Origin: a virus
Virus record (IMG/VR): IMGVR_UViG_3300045051_000365
Location: 1 to 64,000 of that record
DNA length: 64,000 nucleotides
Reading direction: 5' to 3' (one strand)
Positions 23,449 through 31,868 of the stretch are shown here, one piece after another. A program made the position numbers and the translations under genes. Each line of letters starts with the position of its first letter. Positions within the stretch are counted from its first letter, which is position 1. Below the pieces are notes generated by a model. That model worked only from the letters and a program-made list of their open reading frames with translations, searched no databases and was not told the DNA's origin.

Positions 23449-25356
23449 ATGTCCCAAAAAACACTGCAAGAAATTAAACGAGTGACCCCCGTGGTCGTGA
23501 AAGATTCCGAGGGGGAAACCGTGGACGAGAAAGAATTATTCGAGATGAAGACCAAGGCCGTCGAGCGGAACGCGCTACAGTCTCCCGCCGGATTCGTTCC
23601 CGTCAAGAATGTCGAAACCGAAACCGCTCCGACTCCGCTCGATTTAAAAGAGATCGAGTCGATCGTCGCTTCCGCGGTTAAGTCGGCCGTAGACGAGGTA
23701 AAAGCGGCGACGGACGCGGAAAAAGCCGAGCTAGAAACGCGAAATCGGCAACTAGAAAACGAGAGAGACGGGATTAACTCCTCTCTAGCGGAAACCGCGG
23801 AAGCGGTCAGGCAGACTAACGAAAAGCTAACCGCGCTCGAAACGGAACTGAACGAATCCAAGCGGATTATTAACAATTTCAACGACCTCGGGAAACTCCA
23901 CGGATCGGGTCAACCGGCAAAAGAGGCGAAAAACGACGAAGTGAAAGAACAGAACAACGCGCCGAAATTCAAGACGGTAAATTTCAACACGAATATCTCG
24001 ATCGGCTACAACGATAAGTTACCCGGCACGTTCCGAGAGATCCAGCATCACATCGATTCGCTCCCGAAAGTCCTCAAGTACACGGGTACTAAAGAGCGGG
24101 TGATCGATTTCGACAAACAAGAACTCGATCGCTACGTCAAGCAGAATTATCGCCATGTCCTAGCGGATCTCAATTCGTGGGGCAAGGGCGCGGGTTTGTT
24201 CCGGGGAACCGATATTCAGATGATCGATCCCGGCGAGAGCGTGGCTAACACGATCATCTCGGATCTTCCCGGCGGTTTTCTGCCGACGCTCTCCGCGATC
24301 ATGCGCGTCACCCATCGCCCCGGCTTCGTGTTTCACATGATGCCCTTGATGCGCTACGATTTTGCGAAATCGCGCGGGAACGTCATTCAGATCGGGCGAT
24401 TTAACTATCTTTCCGTCTCCCCGACCCTTGCTGATTACGAACTTTCAGCGGGCAGTACCTACAGCGCGATCACGACCCGTAGCGACTCGATGAACACCTC
24501 GAAAGTCGATGTTCAGATCCGCGAGTACGGACGGGGGAAAGAGGACGCGCAGACACAGATCAACCCGATCCGGATCGTTAGCTTTGTCGAGTATTTTTCG
24601 GCTTACGAACTGGCCGCGGAACTCAATCAAAAATTCGGCTACGATTACGCCCAATTCGAGGATCGCCTGATCCGTTCCCGCTACGATGTTACCTCGGTCA
24701 TCTGGTACAACCGCGGCAACACGATCACCACTTCCGCGACCGCTCTACAGAACGGCGATGGGCGGATGTCCAAACAATTCCTCCGCGAGATGCGTCATCG
24801 CGCCCATAGTAGCACGTCCCCGTGGGAGCCTTTACCCGATGGCAATTTTATCTCGGTTATGAACTCTACCGCGTGGAAGCAACTTCGCGAGGATCTTGAT
24901 GATGATTGGGAAGTCCCGACCCCTTCTAACCTTCTCGACTTCCTTAACGCGATGTTGCCCGCTTACGTCCCCGACGAGTCCGAGCCTCGGGTTAACGGGT
25001 ACATGGGCGTTATCGAAGGGGTTCACTGTTTCGAGAGCAACGCTTTCGGGGTAGGTAACGCCGGGGCTGACGGGGTAACGAATGTCACCGTTCGCGCCGG
25101 TTCTCCCGCGACCACCGCGACTTTCCGCGATTCCTATTTCTTCGGACACGGTGCTGTAGGCCGGGGTGTGGCGATGCCCGTCGAGGTTCGCACCGATAGC
25201 GTTACCAACTTCGATCGGGAATCCCGCCTAACGTGGCTCTCGTGGGAAGGGGTCGATACTCTCGATGTCGATCCGACCGGATCGGGCAACTCTAGTCAAC
25301 AGCTACGGGTCGCCAAGTTCCGGACGACCGATAACGCTCTTTCCGGGCTGAGTTAA
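23449..25356 (+). CDS. Major capsid protein with N-terminal scaffold (delta) domain
   Basis: A 635-residue protein. The first 165 residues or so are acidic and helical (KSAVDEVKAATDAEKAELETRNRQLENE...), like a fused scaffold or delta domain. The remainder fits an HK97-like capsid: PGESVANTIISDLPGGFLPTLSAIMRV, a long central region with YFSAYELAAELNQKFGYDYAQFEDRL, and a beta-rich C-terminus. The putative protease upstream would remove the scaffold. It is the longest structural gene of the head operon. ATG at 23449 lies after an AT-rich stretch with TATAAT at 23415-23420. Confidence 0.8.
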   Translation: MSQKTLQEIKRVTPVVVKDSEGETVDEKELFEMKTKAVERNALQSPAGFVPVKNVETETAPTPLDLKEIESIVASAVKSAVDEVKAATDAEKAELETRNRQLENERDGINSSLAETAEAVRQTNEKLTALETELNESKRIINNFNDLGKLHGSGQPAKEAKNDEVKEQNNAPKFKTVNFNTNISIGYNDKLPGTFREIQHHIDSLPKVLKYTGTKERVIDFDKQELDRYVKQNYRHVLADLNSWGKGAGLFRGTDIQMIDPGESVANTIISDLPGGFLPTLSAIMRVTHRPGFVFHMMPLMRYDFAKSRGNVIQIGRFNYLSVSPTLADYELSAGSTYSAITTRSDSMNTSKVDVQIREYGRGKEDAQTQINPIRIVSFVEYFSAYELAAELNQKFGYDYAQFEDRLIRSRYDVTSVIWYNRGNTITTSATALQNGDGRMSKQFLREMRHRAHSSTSPWEPLPDGNFISVMNSTAWKQLREDLDDDWEVPTPSNLLDFLNAMLPAYVPDESEPRVNGYMGVIEGVHCFESNAFGVGNAGADGVTNVTVRAGSPATTATFRDSYFFGHGAVGRGVAMPVEVRTDSVTNFDRESRLTWLSWEGVDTLDVDPTGSGNSSQQLRVAKFRTTDNALSGLS

Positions 25357-25404
25357 TCCAACGGGGAGAAATCCCCGTTTTAAACAATATTTTAAAAGGT
25401 AGCT

Positions 25405-25629
25405 ATGGCCGAAACGAAAACCAAGACCGAGAACGCTGGCGAGATTCCCGCGCCCGACTTCCCCCCCGCGGAGAGCGAGTATCAACTGTTGAACCTGAAG
25501 AGTCAGGGCGTGAAGCTCTGTAACGATTGCGGGGGGCGATTGCAGTACGACGATGGAGCGCGCGCCGCTTTCTGCCCGCAACGGACGAAAGAGAATCAAA
25601 AATATTGCCCGATGCTCAAAATCTCCTAA
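25405..25629 (+). CDS. Small zinc-ribbon protein, 74 residues
   Basis: Begins shortly after the capsid gene with AAAAGGTAG as ribosome binding site. The C-terminal half has C-x-x-C (LCNDCGGRLQY) and two further Cys (AAFCPQ, KYCPML), which suggests a zinc ribbon. Such genes are common beside capsid genes. Role unknown. Confidence 0.62.
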   Translation: MAETKTKTENAGEIPAPDFPPAESEYQLLNLKSQGVKLCNDCGGRLQYDDGARAAFCPQRTKENQKYCPMLKIS

Positions 25630-26297
25630 TGATTTTTACTTCCGACGATTTAACACTATTCGCGCCCGGCGTGGCCTTAACCGGCAACGCGCTAGAGGGC
25701 GCGATTTTATTCGTTACCTCGATAGTCGAGAGCGATCGTGGGGCGGATCGTCCACTGGAGATCGTCCGCCATCGGGAAAAGTTACGCGTGAATCTAAAAT
25801 TTCAGAATTTCCGATTAACCTACGTCTCGATCGATACCCCGCTCGCGGAAGAACCCGCGCCGATTGTTAAAGCTCGCCTCGGGAACGTAGTAGATGGATT
25901 TAATCGAGCGATCGCCCCCGACAACTGGAAAACCCTAACCCCCGACGAGTACCGGATCGATAGCGACGGACAGATCGATCTATCGACTTTTTGCGGACGC
26001 TCGTGGGGCTACGGCCGCTCGTGGAACACCCGAGAACCCTATCCCGAATTTTCCGAGGCGGACGTAGAGTATTCCGCGGGGATCGACTTCTCGGAAGATA
26101 CCCGAACGGTGAGACAGCTAAAAGCCGCTTTCGGGCGCGTTCTCGATTGGGTTTGTAACACAGGAAGTTTCAAGGGCATTACGTCAGTAGAACTGCCGTT
26201 CGAGGAATTAAAAATCAGCTACGGGACGGGGCAACTCGGGACAGTTCCCGACGATTTGCTATTAGCTTTTCGGAAGTATAGATCTATCACGGTATGA
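25629..26297 (+). CDS. Putative head-tail connector/adaptor protein
   Basis: A 222-residue protein that starts in a TAATG overlap with the zinc-ribbon gene. It has no strong motif, but size and location after the capsid gene fit a head completion or adaptor protein. Acidic segments (FSEADVEYSAGIDFSEDTRTV) precede a helical region RQLKAAFGRVLDWVC. The frame is open further upstream to 25527, but the coupled ATG is preferred. Confidence 0.5.
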   Translation: MIFTSDDLTLFAPGVALTGNALEGAILFVTSIVESDRGADRPLEIVRHREKLRVNLKFQNFRLTYVSIDTPLAEEPAPIVKARLGNVVDGFNRAIAPDNWKTLTPDEYRIDSDGQIDLSTFCGRSWGYGRSWNTREPYPEFSEADVEYSAGIDFSEDTRTVRQLKAAFGRVLDWVCNTGSFKGITSVELPFEELKISYGTGQLGTVPDDLLLAFRKYRSITV

Positions 26298-26392
26298 GCT
26301 TTTTATTTTTGCTAAATTACCGTGTTTTTCAATGGTTCGGGTATCGTCTCGCCCGAATTATCGATACCGAGACGGGAAAACAGATCGGGTAG
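26294..26392 (+). CDS. Possible 32-residue coupled ORF
   Basis: Begins with an ATGA overlap at the connector gene stop. MSFLFLLNYRVFQWFGYRLARIIDTETGKQIG is hydrophobic then polar. Only the coupling supports it. The remainder up to 26442 shows no other gene. Confidence 0.3.
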   Translation: MSFLFLLNYRVFQWFGYRLARIIDTETGKQIG

Positions 26393-26442
26393 TATTGGTG
26401 GAAATGCCCGCTAATGCAACATTGGAACATCAGGAAGAAAAA

Positions 26443-26850
26443 ATGATCGCTACTTTTACCTGTCCGCTCCCCCCGACATTAAACGATCAGATCCGAGAAG
26501 CGCGCGATAACAAATTTAAAAGCGCGAGTCTTAAAAAGAAGTGGAATCACTTCATCGCTATCCTCGCCATCGAGCAGAAAATCCCGAGGTTTACGGGCGA
26601 GATCTGGCTACATTACGAGTGGATAATCAAGAATTTTAGCCGCGACCCCGATAATACTTCTGCTGGGGCGAAATACGTCAATGACGGACTGAAACACGCG
26701 GGGATAATAGTAGAGGACAATCTAAAGATTATTCGGGGCTACGATCACAGCTTCGCCAGGGGAGACGAGGATAAATTAGTTTTAACGATTAGCGATCGTC
26801 CTATTTTTACGAGGGTTCGCTGTGAGAAATTTGAATCGAGCATTGTTTAA
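26443..26850 (+). CDS. RusA-like Holliday junction resolvase
   Basis: A 135-residue protein. The signature SRDPDNTSAGAKYVNDGLKHAGIIVEDN contains the Asp residues that bind metal in RusA (D-x-D-N, D-G-L, E-D/D-D). RusA cleaves Holliday junctions and resolves branched DNA before packaging. The start at 26443 is chosen for AGGAAG eight bases upstream and the typical N-terminus MIATFTCPLPPTLNDQ. In-frame ATGs at 26404 and 26332 are possible. Confidence 0.82.
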   Translation: MIATFTCPLPPTLNDQIREARDNKFKSASLKKKWNHFIAILAIEQKIPRFTGEIWLHYEWIIKNFSRDPDNTSAGAKYVNDGLKHAGIIVEDNLKIIRGYDHSFARGDEDKLVLTISDRPIFTRVRCEKFESSIV

Positions 26851-27046
26851 AGACTGGAAAACCTCTTTTCTAGCGGCAATCTATTTAATCAGCGACTATG
26901 TTACTTACGCTCAAAGTCATCCCGAGATGGACGGGCTAATTCTGTTATTTAACTACATTGCATCGGACAATTGGCAGGGAAAATTAATTGCCCTTGCTCT
27001 ATTCGTGGCCGGGGATTCTAGGGATGATTCGGGGGAGAGAAGTTAG
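26822..27046 (+). CDS. Small hydrophobic protein, 74 residues
   Basis: Starts with GTG overlapping the end of rusA. It contains hydrophobic stretches (FLAAIYLISDYVTYA and GKLIALALFVAGD), possibly membrane-bound, and resembles small phage holin-like proteins in size. It converges on the reverse operon with a four-base overlap. Confidence 0.5.
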   Translation: MRNLNRALFKDWKTSFLAAIYLISDYVTYAQSHPEMDGLILLFNYIASDNWQGKLIALALFVAGDSRDDSGERS

Positions 27047-27321
27047 CAAACAAACCTCAATCTTTCTTCAATTTCCGCCCATTCGGGGATTGGCCTCACG
27101 AGGGACGGACAGACGGGAACCCCGACCACGCGGGCGGCATTGTAACGCTCTCGCAACCATTCCGCTTTATCGAGAGGCTTGTCTCCCGCGGCAACGTCGA
27201 TATAATGACGAAAATCCTCCCGATCGCCCGTGTTACCGGGCAGGAAAAGCAAGATTTTCCACTGTTCGATCTCCGAGAGGGGAAATCGGGTTTTATTAAC
27301 TACCTCGATCGAATTCGACAT
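27043..27321 (-). CDS. Hypothetical protein, 92 residues
   Basis: Last gene of a three-gene reverse operon. The sequence (FPLSEIEQWKILLFLPGNTGDREDF, DKAEWLRERYNAARVVG) is mixed alpha/beta. No family recognised. Only two bases separate it from the gene upstream in the operon. Confidence 0.6.
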   Translation of the reverse strand: MSNSIEVVNKTRFPLSEIEQWKILLFLPGNTGDREDFRHYIDVAAGDKPLDKAEWLRERYNAARVVGVPVCPSLVRPIPEWAEIEERLRFVC

Positions 27322-27323
27322 AC

Positions 27324-27674
27324 TTAGCCCTCTCCTTCTATTACGAGGCTATATAAACAATCCGAGTAGTTACTAACAAGTTCTCCACAATGGGGGCAAT
27401 CACTAGGTAGTTGCGGGAACCCATGACCGAAAGGAGCGGAAAAAGCTACGGTATCACGGGTAATGTAATCGGTACATTTTTTATGCCAAGCGCAACACCC
27501 GATCTCTTTTTTGTCGGCCATCGCGTTAAGAATTCTTGTCGCGCTAAACAATTGCCGCGGCGACAGCTTTTTCGCCTCCTCTTCTACGTTTTCTTTTTTG
27601 TAAATTAAATAGATAACACGACAGACATCGCTTCTTAGCTCGTCCTCTTCAACTGCCCTGATCGAATCTGACAT
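27324..27674 (-). CDS. Hypothetical protein with Cys-rich C-terminus, 116 residues
   Basis: Helical N-terminal half (CRVIYLIYKKENVEEEAKKLSPRQLF), then CCAWHKKC and CPHCGEL, which suggest metal binding. Its start lies 26 bases inside the upstream gene. No family recognised. Confidence 0.6.
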   Translation of the reverse strand: MSDSIRAVEEDELRSDVCRVIYLIYKKENVEEEAKKLSPRQLFSATRILNAMADKKEIGCCAWHKKCTDYITRDTVAFSAPFGHGFPQLPSDCPHCGELVSNYSDCLYSLVIEGEG

Positions 27675-28086
27675 AAACCTTAATCCTCCGTCCTAATTTA
27701 CTGGAAATATCTAATTGCTGACTTGTCGGGGATTCAAAAGCGTTCAATTGCCGGACGAGTCCCGATCGTCCGTTGATCACGACCCGGATATTCCCCGCGG
27801 CCCGTATCGGGAACGGGTAGTTTTTCGGGGATACAAGACGACCCTCGAAATATTCCGAGTCTAAGTACGATCCCTCCTGTACGTCCGCGTAAGGGGGCTT
27901 TTTCTGCTGAAGCCAACAGGAAAGCGCGACCTCTTCCGTCGCGTTCGTGGCGAGGATCGGGTTTCCCACTTCGTCCACGGTCATCGTCGGATCGCCGATC
28001 GCCACGGGAAACACGAGGGAGGCGTTCGCTTCTATCGTCGGGTTCGAGAGAAATTGACCGGCTATACCGATCGCCGCGTCGATCAT
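27649..28086 (-). CDS. Hypothetical structural-like protein, 145 residues
   Basis: Starts MIDAAIGIAGQFLSNPTIEANASLVFPV. The chosen ATG (28086) is preferred over an in-frame ATG at 28137, which lies in the promoter. The segment SYLDSEYFEGRLVSPKNYPFPI and the C-terminal KVYVRFDQGS are reminiscent of small head-tail joining proteins, yet the gene is on the reverse strand. Transcribed from the divergent promoter shared with dam. Confidence 0.5.
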   Translation of the reverse strand: MIDAAIGIAGQFLSNPTIEANASLVFPVAIGDPTMTVDEVGNPILATNATEEVALSCWLQQKKPPYADVQEGSYLDSEYFEGRLVSPKNYPFPIRAAGNIRVVINGRSGLVRQLNAFESPTSQQLDISSKLGRRIKVYVRFDQGS

Positions 28087-28113
28087 TTTTATATCCTGAA
28101 ACTTTCTGAAATC

Positions 28114-28159
28114 AGTATATCTCGATTCTCTTGACAATTCAAGAAACTTGTTATAACTT
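28114..28159. promoter_or_regulatory. Divergent promoters sharing one CTTGACAATTCAAG palindrome
   Basis: The palindrome at 28130-28143 gives TTGACA (28131-28136) toward dam, with TAACTT or TATAAC downstream. In the other direction it gives TTGAAT followed after 17 bases by TATACT (28119-28114). One bound regulator could therefore block both -35 boxes. Confidence 0.68.
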
Positions 28160-28184
28160 TTAAGTATGGAATCGAGAATATCCT

Positions 28185-29000
28185 ATGACAGCAACAATTC
28201 TTGACATTAAATTAACGCCTTTTCTAAAGTACACGGGCGGGAAAACCCGACTTCTCCCCGAACTGCTTCCCCGCGTTCCGGGGGGATTTACCCGCTTAAT
28301 TAGTCCTTTCTTCGGGGGCGGCGCGCTAGAGTTAGCTATCGCCCCGAAAAAAGCGATACTCGCCGACGCTAATCCCGAATTAATCAACGCCTTGCAAGTG
28401 ATTCGGGATTTCCCCTACACGCTGATCGAGTATCTATCCCATCACGCGTACAGCCCCGAATACTATCTAGATCTACGGGGCAAAAGAACGACCGATCCTG
28501 TTAAAAGAGCGTCCCGCTATATCTACCTAAGTAAGTGCGGATTTAACGGGGTACAGAGAACGAATAAAAAGGGAGAGAATAACGTCCCGTTCGGAAAACA
28601 CAAGAGTCGTCCCGATTGGGTTCAAAGAGACAAGATTCTCGCTATTTCTAGATACTTGAACAAAAACGAGATCGAGATCGCTAATTCCGATTTCGAGGCG
28701 ATTATCGATTGTTCTACGGAAGGGGATTTTCTCTATCTCGATCCCCCGTACCACGGAACCCATACCGCTTACGTCGCCGCGGGGTTCACAGAAAAAGATC
28801 AGATCCGACTTAAAGAAACGGTGAATCGGGCTAATAACCGCGGGTCTAAGTTCCTGCTATCGAGTTCCGATACGGATTTTATTCGCTCGCTCTGGCAGGA
28901 CTACAAAATCGAGGAGGTGACAGTAAGGCGATCGGTTTCCCGCGACGCGTCCACGCGGGGAGAGGTGACGGAATTGTTAATTAGTAATTATAGGATCTAG
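28185..29000 (+). CDS. dam: Dam-type N6-adenine DNA methyltransferase
   Basis: A 271-residue enzyme. Motif X is LKYTGGKTRLLPELL, motif I is SPFFGGGALELAI, and the catalytic motif IV is LDPPYHGT. The order X-I-...-IV marks the alpha group, as in Dam. SKCGFNGVQRTNKKGENNVPFG between them is the expected recognition segment. Target is presumably GATC, which is extremely frequent here. No restriction partner is adjacent. The product should shield phage DNA from host GATC-cutting enzymes or control its own transcription. Confidence 0.88.
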   Translation: MTATILDIKLTPFLKYTGGKTRLLPELLPRVPGGFTRLISPFFGGGALELAIAPKKAILADANPELINALQVIRDFPYTLIEYLSHHAYSPEYYLDLRGKRTTDPVKRASRYIYLSKCGFNGVQRTNKKGENNVPFGKHKSRPDWVQRDKILAISRYLNKNEIEIANSDFEAIIDCSTEGDFLYLDPPYHGTHTAYVAAGFTEKDQIRLKETVNRANNRGSKFLLSSSDTDFIRSLWQDYKIEEVTVRRSVSRDASTRGEVTELLISNYRI

Positions 29001-29004
29001 TCTC

Positions 29005-29547
29005 ATGCCCGAACCCGTAAAACTTCCCCTAGAACAGAAATTTTTGCTGTATATCAAAGCCGAATTAATTTCACGAACAGACAATCACTTCCTTTTTAAA
29101 ATTCAACTTCCGCGCGCTATTGTTAGCGGCTTACAAAATCTCACGGGATGGAAATTTATCCGAGATTCCGATTTTACCGAGCCGATCGATATAGTTCGGG
29201 AACTAAAAGAACGGCGGTACGTTCCCGATCGCTGGCCGACTCGTGACGACCGACAGAAAGAGGTAGAAAACCCCGCGCTAATGCTGGCATTTTGGGAGCA
29301 ACAGAGTGATAAAGCGATCGAGATTTTCGACGTATTAACCCGTCACGGGGTAGCGATCGATGTCGCCCTTCCGGTCGTAGAACCCTATCTAATCGAAGAT
29401 TACATGGTTCGAGGGGCGATCTGGAACCTCGATAAAACCCCGCGGGCGATCGAGAATCCCCAATTTTATCCGCTATCCCGAGAACTCGCCGATCTTGTAG
29501 AGAAGATGGCGATCGAGTTAAAAAAAGCCGAGGTGAAAAATGGATAA
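29005..29547 (+). CDS. Hypothetical protein, 180 residues
   Basis: Begins four bases after dam and overlaps the next gene by eight. The order of segments is beta-rich N-terminus (FLLYIKAELISRTDNHFLFKIQLP), charged middle, and helical C-terminus (ADLVEKMAIELKKAEVK). No family recognised. Confidence 0.62.
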   Translation: MPEPVKLPLEQKFLLYIKAELISRTDNHFLFKIQLPRAIVSGLQNLTGWKFIRDSDFTEPIDIVRELKERRYVPDRWPTRDDRQKEVENPALMLAFWEQQSDKAIEIFDVLTRHGVAIDVALPVVEPYLIEDYMVRGAIWNLDKTPRAIENPQFYPLSRELADLVEKMAIELKKAEVKNG

Positions 29548-29770
29548 ATCGACATTGAAAAACTTGAGGTTCGCCGCGTTCGATATTCTATGGCTCGGGT
29601 TCGCTTTCGGGTTAGGCGGGAGCAACGCGCTGGCGGAGCCAGAACGCTCTCGTAACGTGGTTTACGGGTCGGAATCGATCGCTCTCTCGCTTCTACAGGT
29701 CGTTTTCGTTCTCGTTCTGTTCACGTTTCTTTTGATTTTAAAGCCCCGATGGAAGGGAGGAGATCGATGA
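29540..29770 (+). CDS. Small membrane protein, two hydrophobic segments
   Basis: A 76-residue protein. FDILWLGFAFGLGGSNALA could be a signal or first membrane helix; LLQVVFVLVLFTFLLIL is a clear second helix, followed by basic KPRWKGGDR. Two membrane helices plus a tiny membrane ORF next door recall lysis or superinfection proteins. That role is inference. Confidence 0.6.
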   Translation: MDKSTLKNLRFAAFDILWLGFAFGLGGSNALAEPERSRNVVYGSESIALSLLQVVFVLVLFTFLLILKPRWKGGDR

Positions 29771-29850
29771 TTTATTTACCTCTTTCTATCGGGGCGATCG
29801 CCTACGTCCTCCTACTGTTTACGCTTCTTTTTCTATTGCAGAGACGATAA
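29767..29850 (+). CDS. Tiny membrane protein, 27 residues
   Basis: ATGA overlap with the previous gene and AGGAGATCG as ribosome binding site. The peptide MIYLPLSIGAIAYVLLLFTL... ends LQRR and is a single membrane helix. It may form a pair with the 29540 protein. Confidence 0.5.
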   Translation: MIYLPLSIGAIAYVLLLFTLLFLLQRR

Positions 29851-29852
29851 TC

Positions 29853-30194
29853 ATGCCGAAGCCAGCCGACAACACTTTGAGTATAAATCGATACCTCGGG
29901 AACCCCTGCCTACACGAACACCTATACGAGGATACGGGGAAAAGTCTAAGACGTAACAATGACGGGGCTTGTGTTATTTGTAGTCGGGAAAGAAATAGAA
30001 AATGGAAAGAAAAAAATCCGAACAGGAAAAACTACTACAATCCCGAACTTGTGGCGAATTTCCCGATCGTTATCAGCCGAAAACAGAAAGAACTGTTTAA
30101 AGCTAATTGTGACAGATTAGGACTAAAACAGACAAGGGTTGTCCGAGAATTAATTCGACAGTGGAACGAGGAACAAAGAAACAGCAAGTCATGA
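29853..30194 (+). CDS. Small zinc-module protein (HNH-associated type), 113 residues
   Basis: The N-terminal half reads CLHEHLYEDTGKSLRRNNDGACVICSRERNRKW. This C-x-H-x-H ... G-x-S-L-R-R ... C-x-x-C layout is often seen before HNH nucleases in cyanobacteria and their phages, but no HNH follows. The C-terminal half (SRKQKELFKANCDRLGLKQTRVVRELIRQW) resembles a DNA-binding helix pair. A second copy of the zinc module is in the gene at 31865. Ends in an ATGA overlap. Confidence 0.58.
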   Translation: MPKPADNTLSINRYLGNPCLHEHLYEDTGKSLRRNNDGACVICSRERNRKWKEKNPNRKNYYNPELVANFPIVISRKQKELFKANCDRLGLKQTRVVRELIRQWNEEQRNSKS

Positions 30195-30460
30195 AAATCT
30201 CAAACAGAATGATCGACAAAGAAGAGGAAAGAATCCGCGGCAATTACGAACAGTGGAAAAAGCCGTTATTAGAAGGCAAAATCTATGTTCCCTGTTGCGA
30301 GAAGATCGACAGAAAGGGAATGAAAATCATTCTCTTAAAATACAACCTTGTAGACTACAAAATTCCCCCGCCCGAACACGGGTACATCGAACGCCGAAAG
30401 GCGATCGAGTACAACGGGGAAAGGATAATCGTTAACTTTTTTGAAGCTGTAAAATTATGA
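30191..30460 (+). CDS. Hypothetical protein, 89 residues
   Basis: Coupled by ATGA overlaps on both sides. Charged N-terminus, then KIYVPCCEKIDRKGMKIILLKYNLVDYKIPPPEHGYIERR. No family recognised. An upstream in-frame start at 30161 is less likely. Confidence 0.6.
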   Translation: MKISNRMIDKEEERIRGNYEQWKKPLLEGKIYVPCCEKIDRKGMKIILLKYNLVDYKIPPPEHGYIERRKAIEYNGERIIVNFFEAVKL

Positions 30461-31212
30461 CATCTACCAAAGAATTGCCACCTATCTTTCAAGGTTTTGT
30501 CGGGGAAATCAACGAGTGTTTCGAGGGAATCCGACAGATTAACAATCGATTGCGCCACGTTCTGCATGAATTCGAGGGAAACGGCGGATACCTCGCGATC
30601 GGGTACAAAACTTTTCGGGGATTCTCAAACGCGTATCTATCGCCCTATATGTTCCGGCGCGTCAAGGAAGAGAATTCGGCCCGGATGATCGAGATGATTA
30701 TATCTGTACCGATCGGGACGTACTCCTATAAGGCACTCGCCCCGCTATTGAACCGGGAACGCGTGATCGTCCTCGCCACGAAAGAGGCGCACGATAACGC
30801 GTCCGAAGTAGGACTCGCCTGTAATCTCGAACGGGCCGGGGAAATCCGATCGCTCTGGCAGAAAATCACGGCCGAGGCGGGAACCGATACCCCGACCCCG
30901 GCACAGATCAAATCTATAGCGAACCGCGTCGGTATCCGAAAACCCGATCCCGTCAAGTCCGATCTCCCGAAAGATGAATACCGGGAACTACTAGAGAAGT
31001 ACAACGTACTACAAGCCGAGAACCACGGGCTAAAACGACAGATCGAGAGACTTAAACCCGCGAGTTTAACGGAGAATATCATCGCCCGCCAGAGACAAGA
31101 GATCGAGAGATTAAAAGACGAGAAAGCGAGATTAGAGCGGAAAAATCAGGAATTAGTAAACAGCCTTCCGTTCGATCGACAACTCGCCGCGTCAGTATAT
31201 CAAGGAGAATAA
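30457..31212 (+). CDS. Hypothetical protein with C-terminal coiled coil, 251 residues
   Basis: N-terminal half is a compact domain (GGYLAIGYKTFRGFSNAYLSPYMFRRV ... GTYSYKALAPLLNRERVIVLA). The C-terminal third (YNVLQAENHGLKRQIERLK ... RQEIERLKDEKARLERKNQEL) is a strong coiled coil. It may be a DNA-binding or partition-like accessory protein; no family recognised. Its 3' end provides AAGGAG for the next ATG. Confidence 0.6.
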   Translation: MTSTKELPPIFQGFVGEINECFEGIRQINNRLRHVLHEFEGNGGYLAIGYKTFRGFSNAYLSPYMFRRVKEENSARMIEMIISVPIGTYSYKALAPLLNRERVIVLATKEAHDNASEVGLACNLERAGEIRSLWQKITAEAGTDTPTPAQIKSIANRVGIRKPDPVKSDLPKDEYRELLEKYNVLQAENHGLKRQIERLKPASLTENIIARQRQEIERLKDEKARLERKNQELVNSLPFDRQLAASVYQGE

Positions 31213-31240
31213 TGACAGTAGAACATAGAAAAAGCGCGGA

Positions 31241-31522
31241 ATGGCTAGAAGCCTACGGGAACACCCTATCCCCCTCGGGGAAAAGGTTTCCTACGTTATC
31301 GGGGAACTTTTTGACGGCATTTACCATCGGGGAAGTGCCGTATTACACGAGCGCGTCAAGTGGCAGAACGATCGAACGATCGAGATCGTTCTGCCAGATA
31401 TATTTTGTACCGGGCGACTCAAGAAACTCATAGAACTATCCGAGTCCGCGGGTATCGATCTCGCAATATCGGGCGCGTCGCCTAACTATCTCCGAATTAA
31501 ATTTTGGGAGAGAGAAATATAA
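31241..31522 (+). CDS. Hypothetical protein, possible frameshifted gene
   Basis: The frame starting at 31241 encodes a credible 93-residue product (LGEKVSYVIGELFDGIYHRGSAVL ... TGRLKKLIELSESAGIDLAISG). However, the only good ribosome binding site (AAGGAG) and TAATG coupling are at 31212, in another frame, whose first 16 residues (MTVEHRKSAEWLEAYG) look genuine and then turn into poor sequence. A shift between about 31255 and 31280, in or near runs of C, G and A, would join them. A real mutation, sequencing error or recoding are all possible. Confidence 0.5.
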   Translation: MARSLREHPIPLGEKVSYVIGELFDGIYHRGSAVLHERVKWQNDRTIEIVLPDIFCTGRLKKLIELSESAGIDLAISGASPNYLRIKFWEREI

Positions 31523-31544
31523 TTAACTACAAACATACTACAAA

Positions 31545-31868
31545 ATGAAAAGAATCTTGGAACTTCTATCGACAGGGCTATCTTTCGCCCTATTAATTAG
31601 CTCTCTGCCGTTCCTCGCGCTTTTCTGGATCGGACACGGGATCGTCGCGTTATCGGCTTTTATTCTGGAAGAGATCCTAGAGATAGCGACGGATCTACTG
31701 CCGAAGTACGATCGCCCGAGGAAACAGAAACTCACGAAAGATCCCGAGATCGAGAAAATGCTTTCCTGTAAATATTATTTCGAGGATCATTTACCGGGGG
31801 CAACTATCAAGTGCGCCGTTAATCCCTGTAGCTCGTGTCTCGATTGCACGACGGGAGAAAAACCATGA
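31545..31868 (+). CDS. Membrane protein with Cys-rich tail, 107 residues
   Basis: Two adjacent hydrophobic segments (GLSFALLISSLPFLALFWIG and HGIVALSAFILEEIL) at the N-terminus. The tail reads KCAVNPCSSCLDC, a cluster like that of a cyanobacterial family (DUF6464-like). It is coupled by an ATGA overlap to the next gene. Function unknown. Confidence 0.6.
   Translation: MKRILELLSTGLSFALLISSLPFLALFWIGHGIVALSAFILEEILEIATDLLPKYDRPRKQKLTKDPEIEKMLSCKYYFEDHLPGATIKCAVNPCSSCLDCTTGEKP

Noticed and set aside
27411-27608. 65-codon plus-strand ORF
   Set aside because: Antisense to the reverse gene at 27324-27674, which has better start context and protein-like composition.
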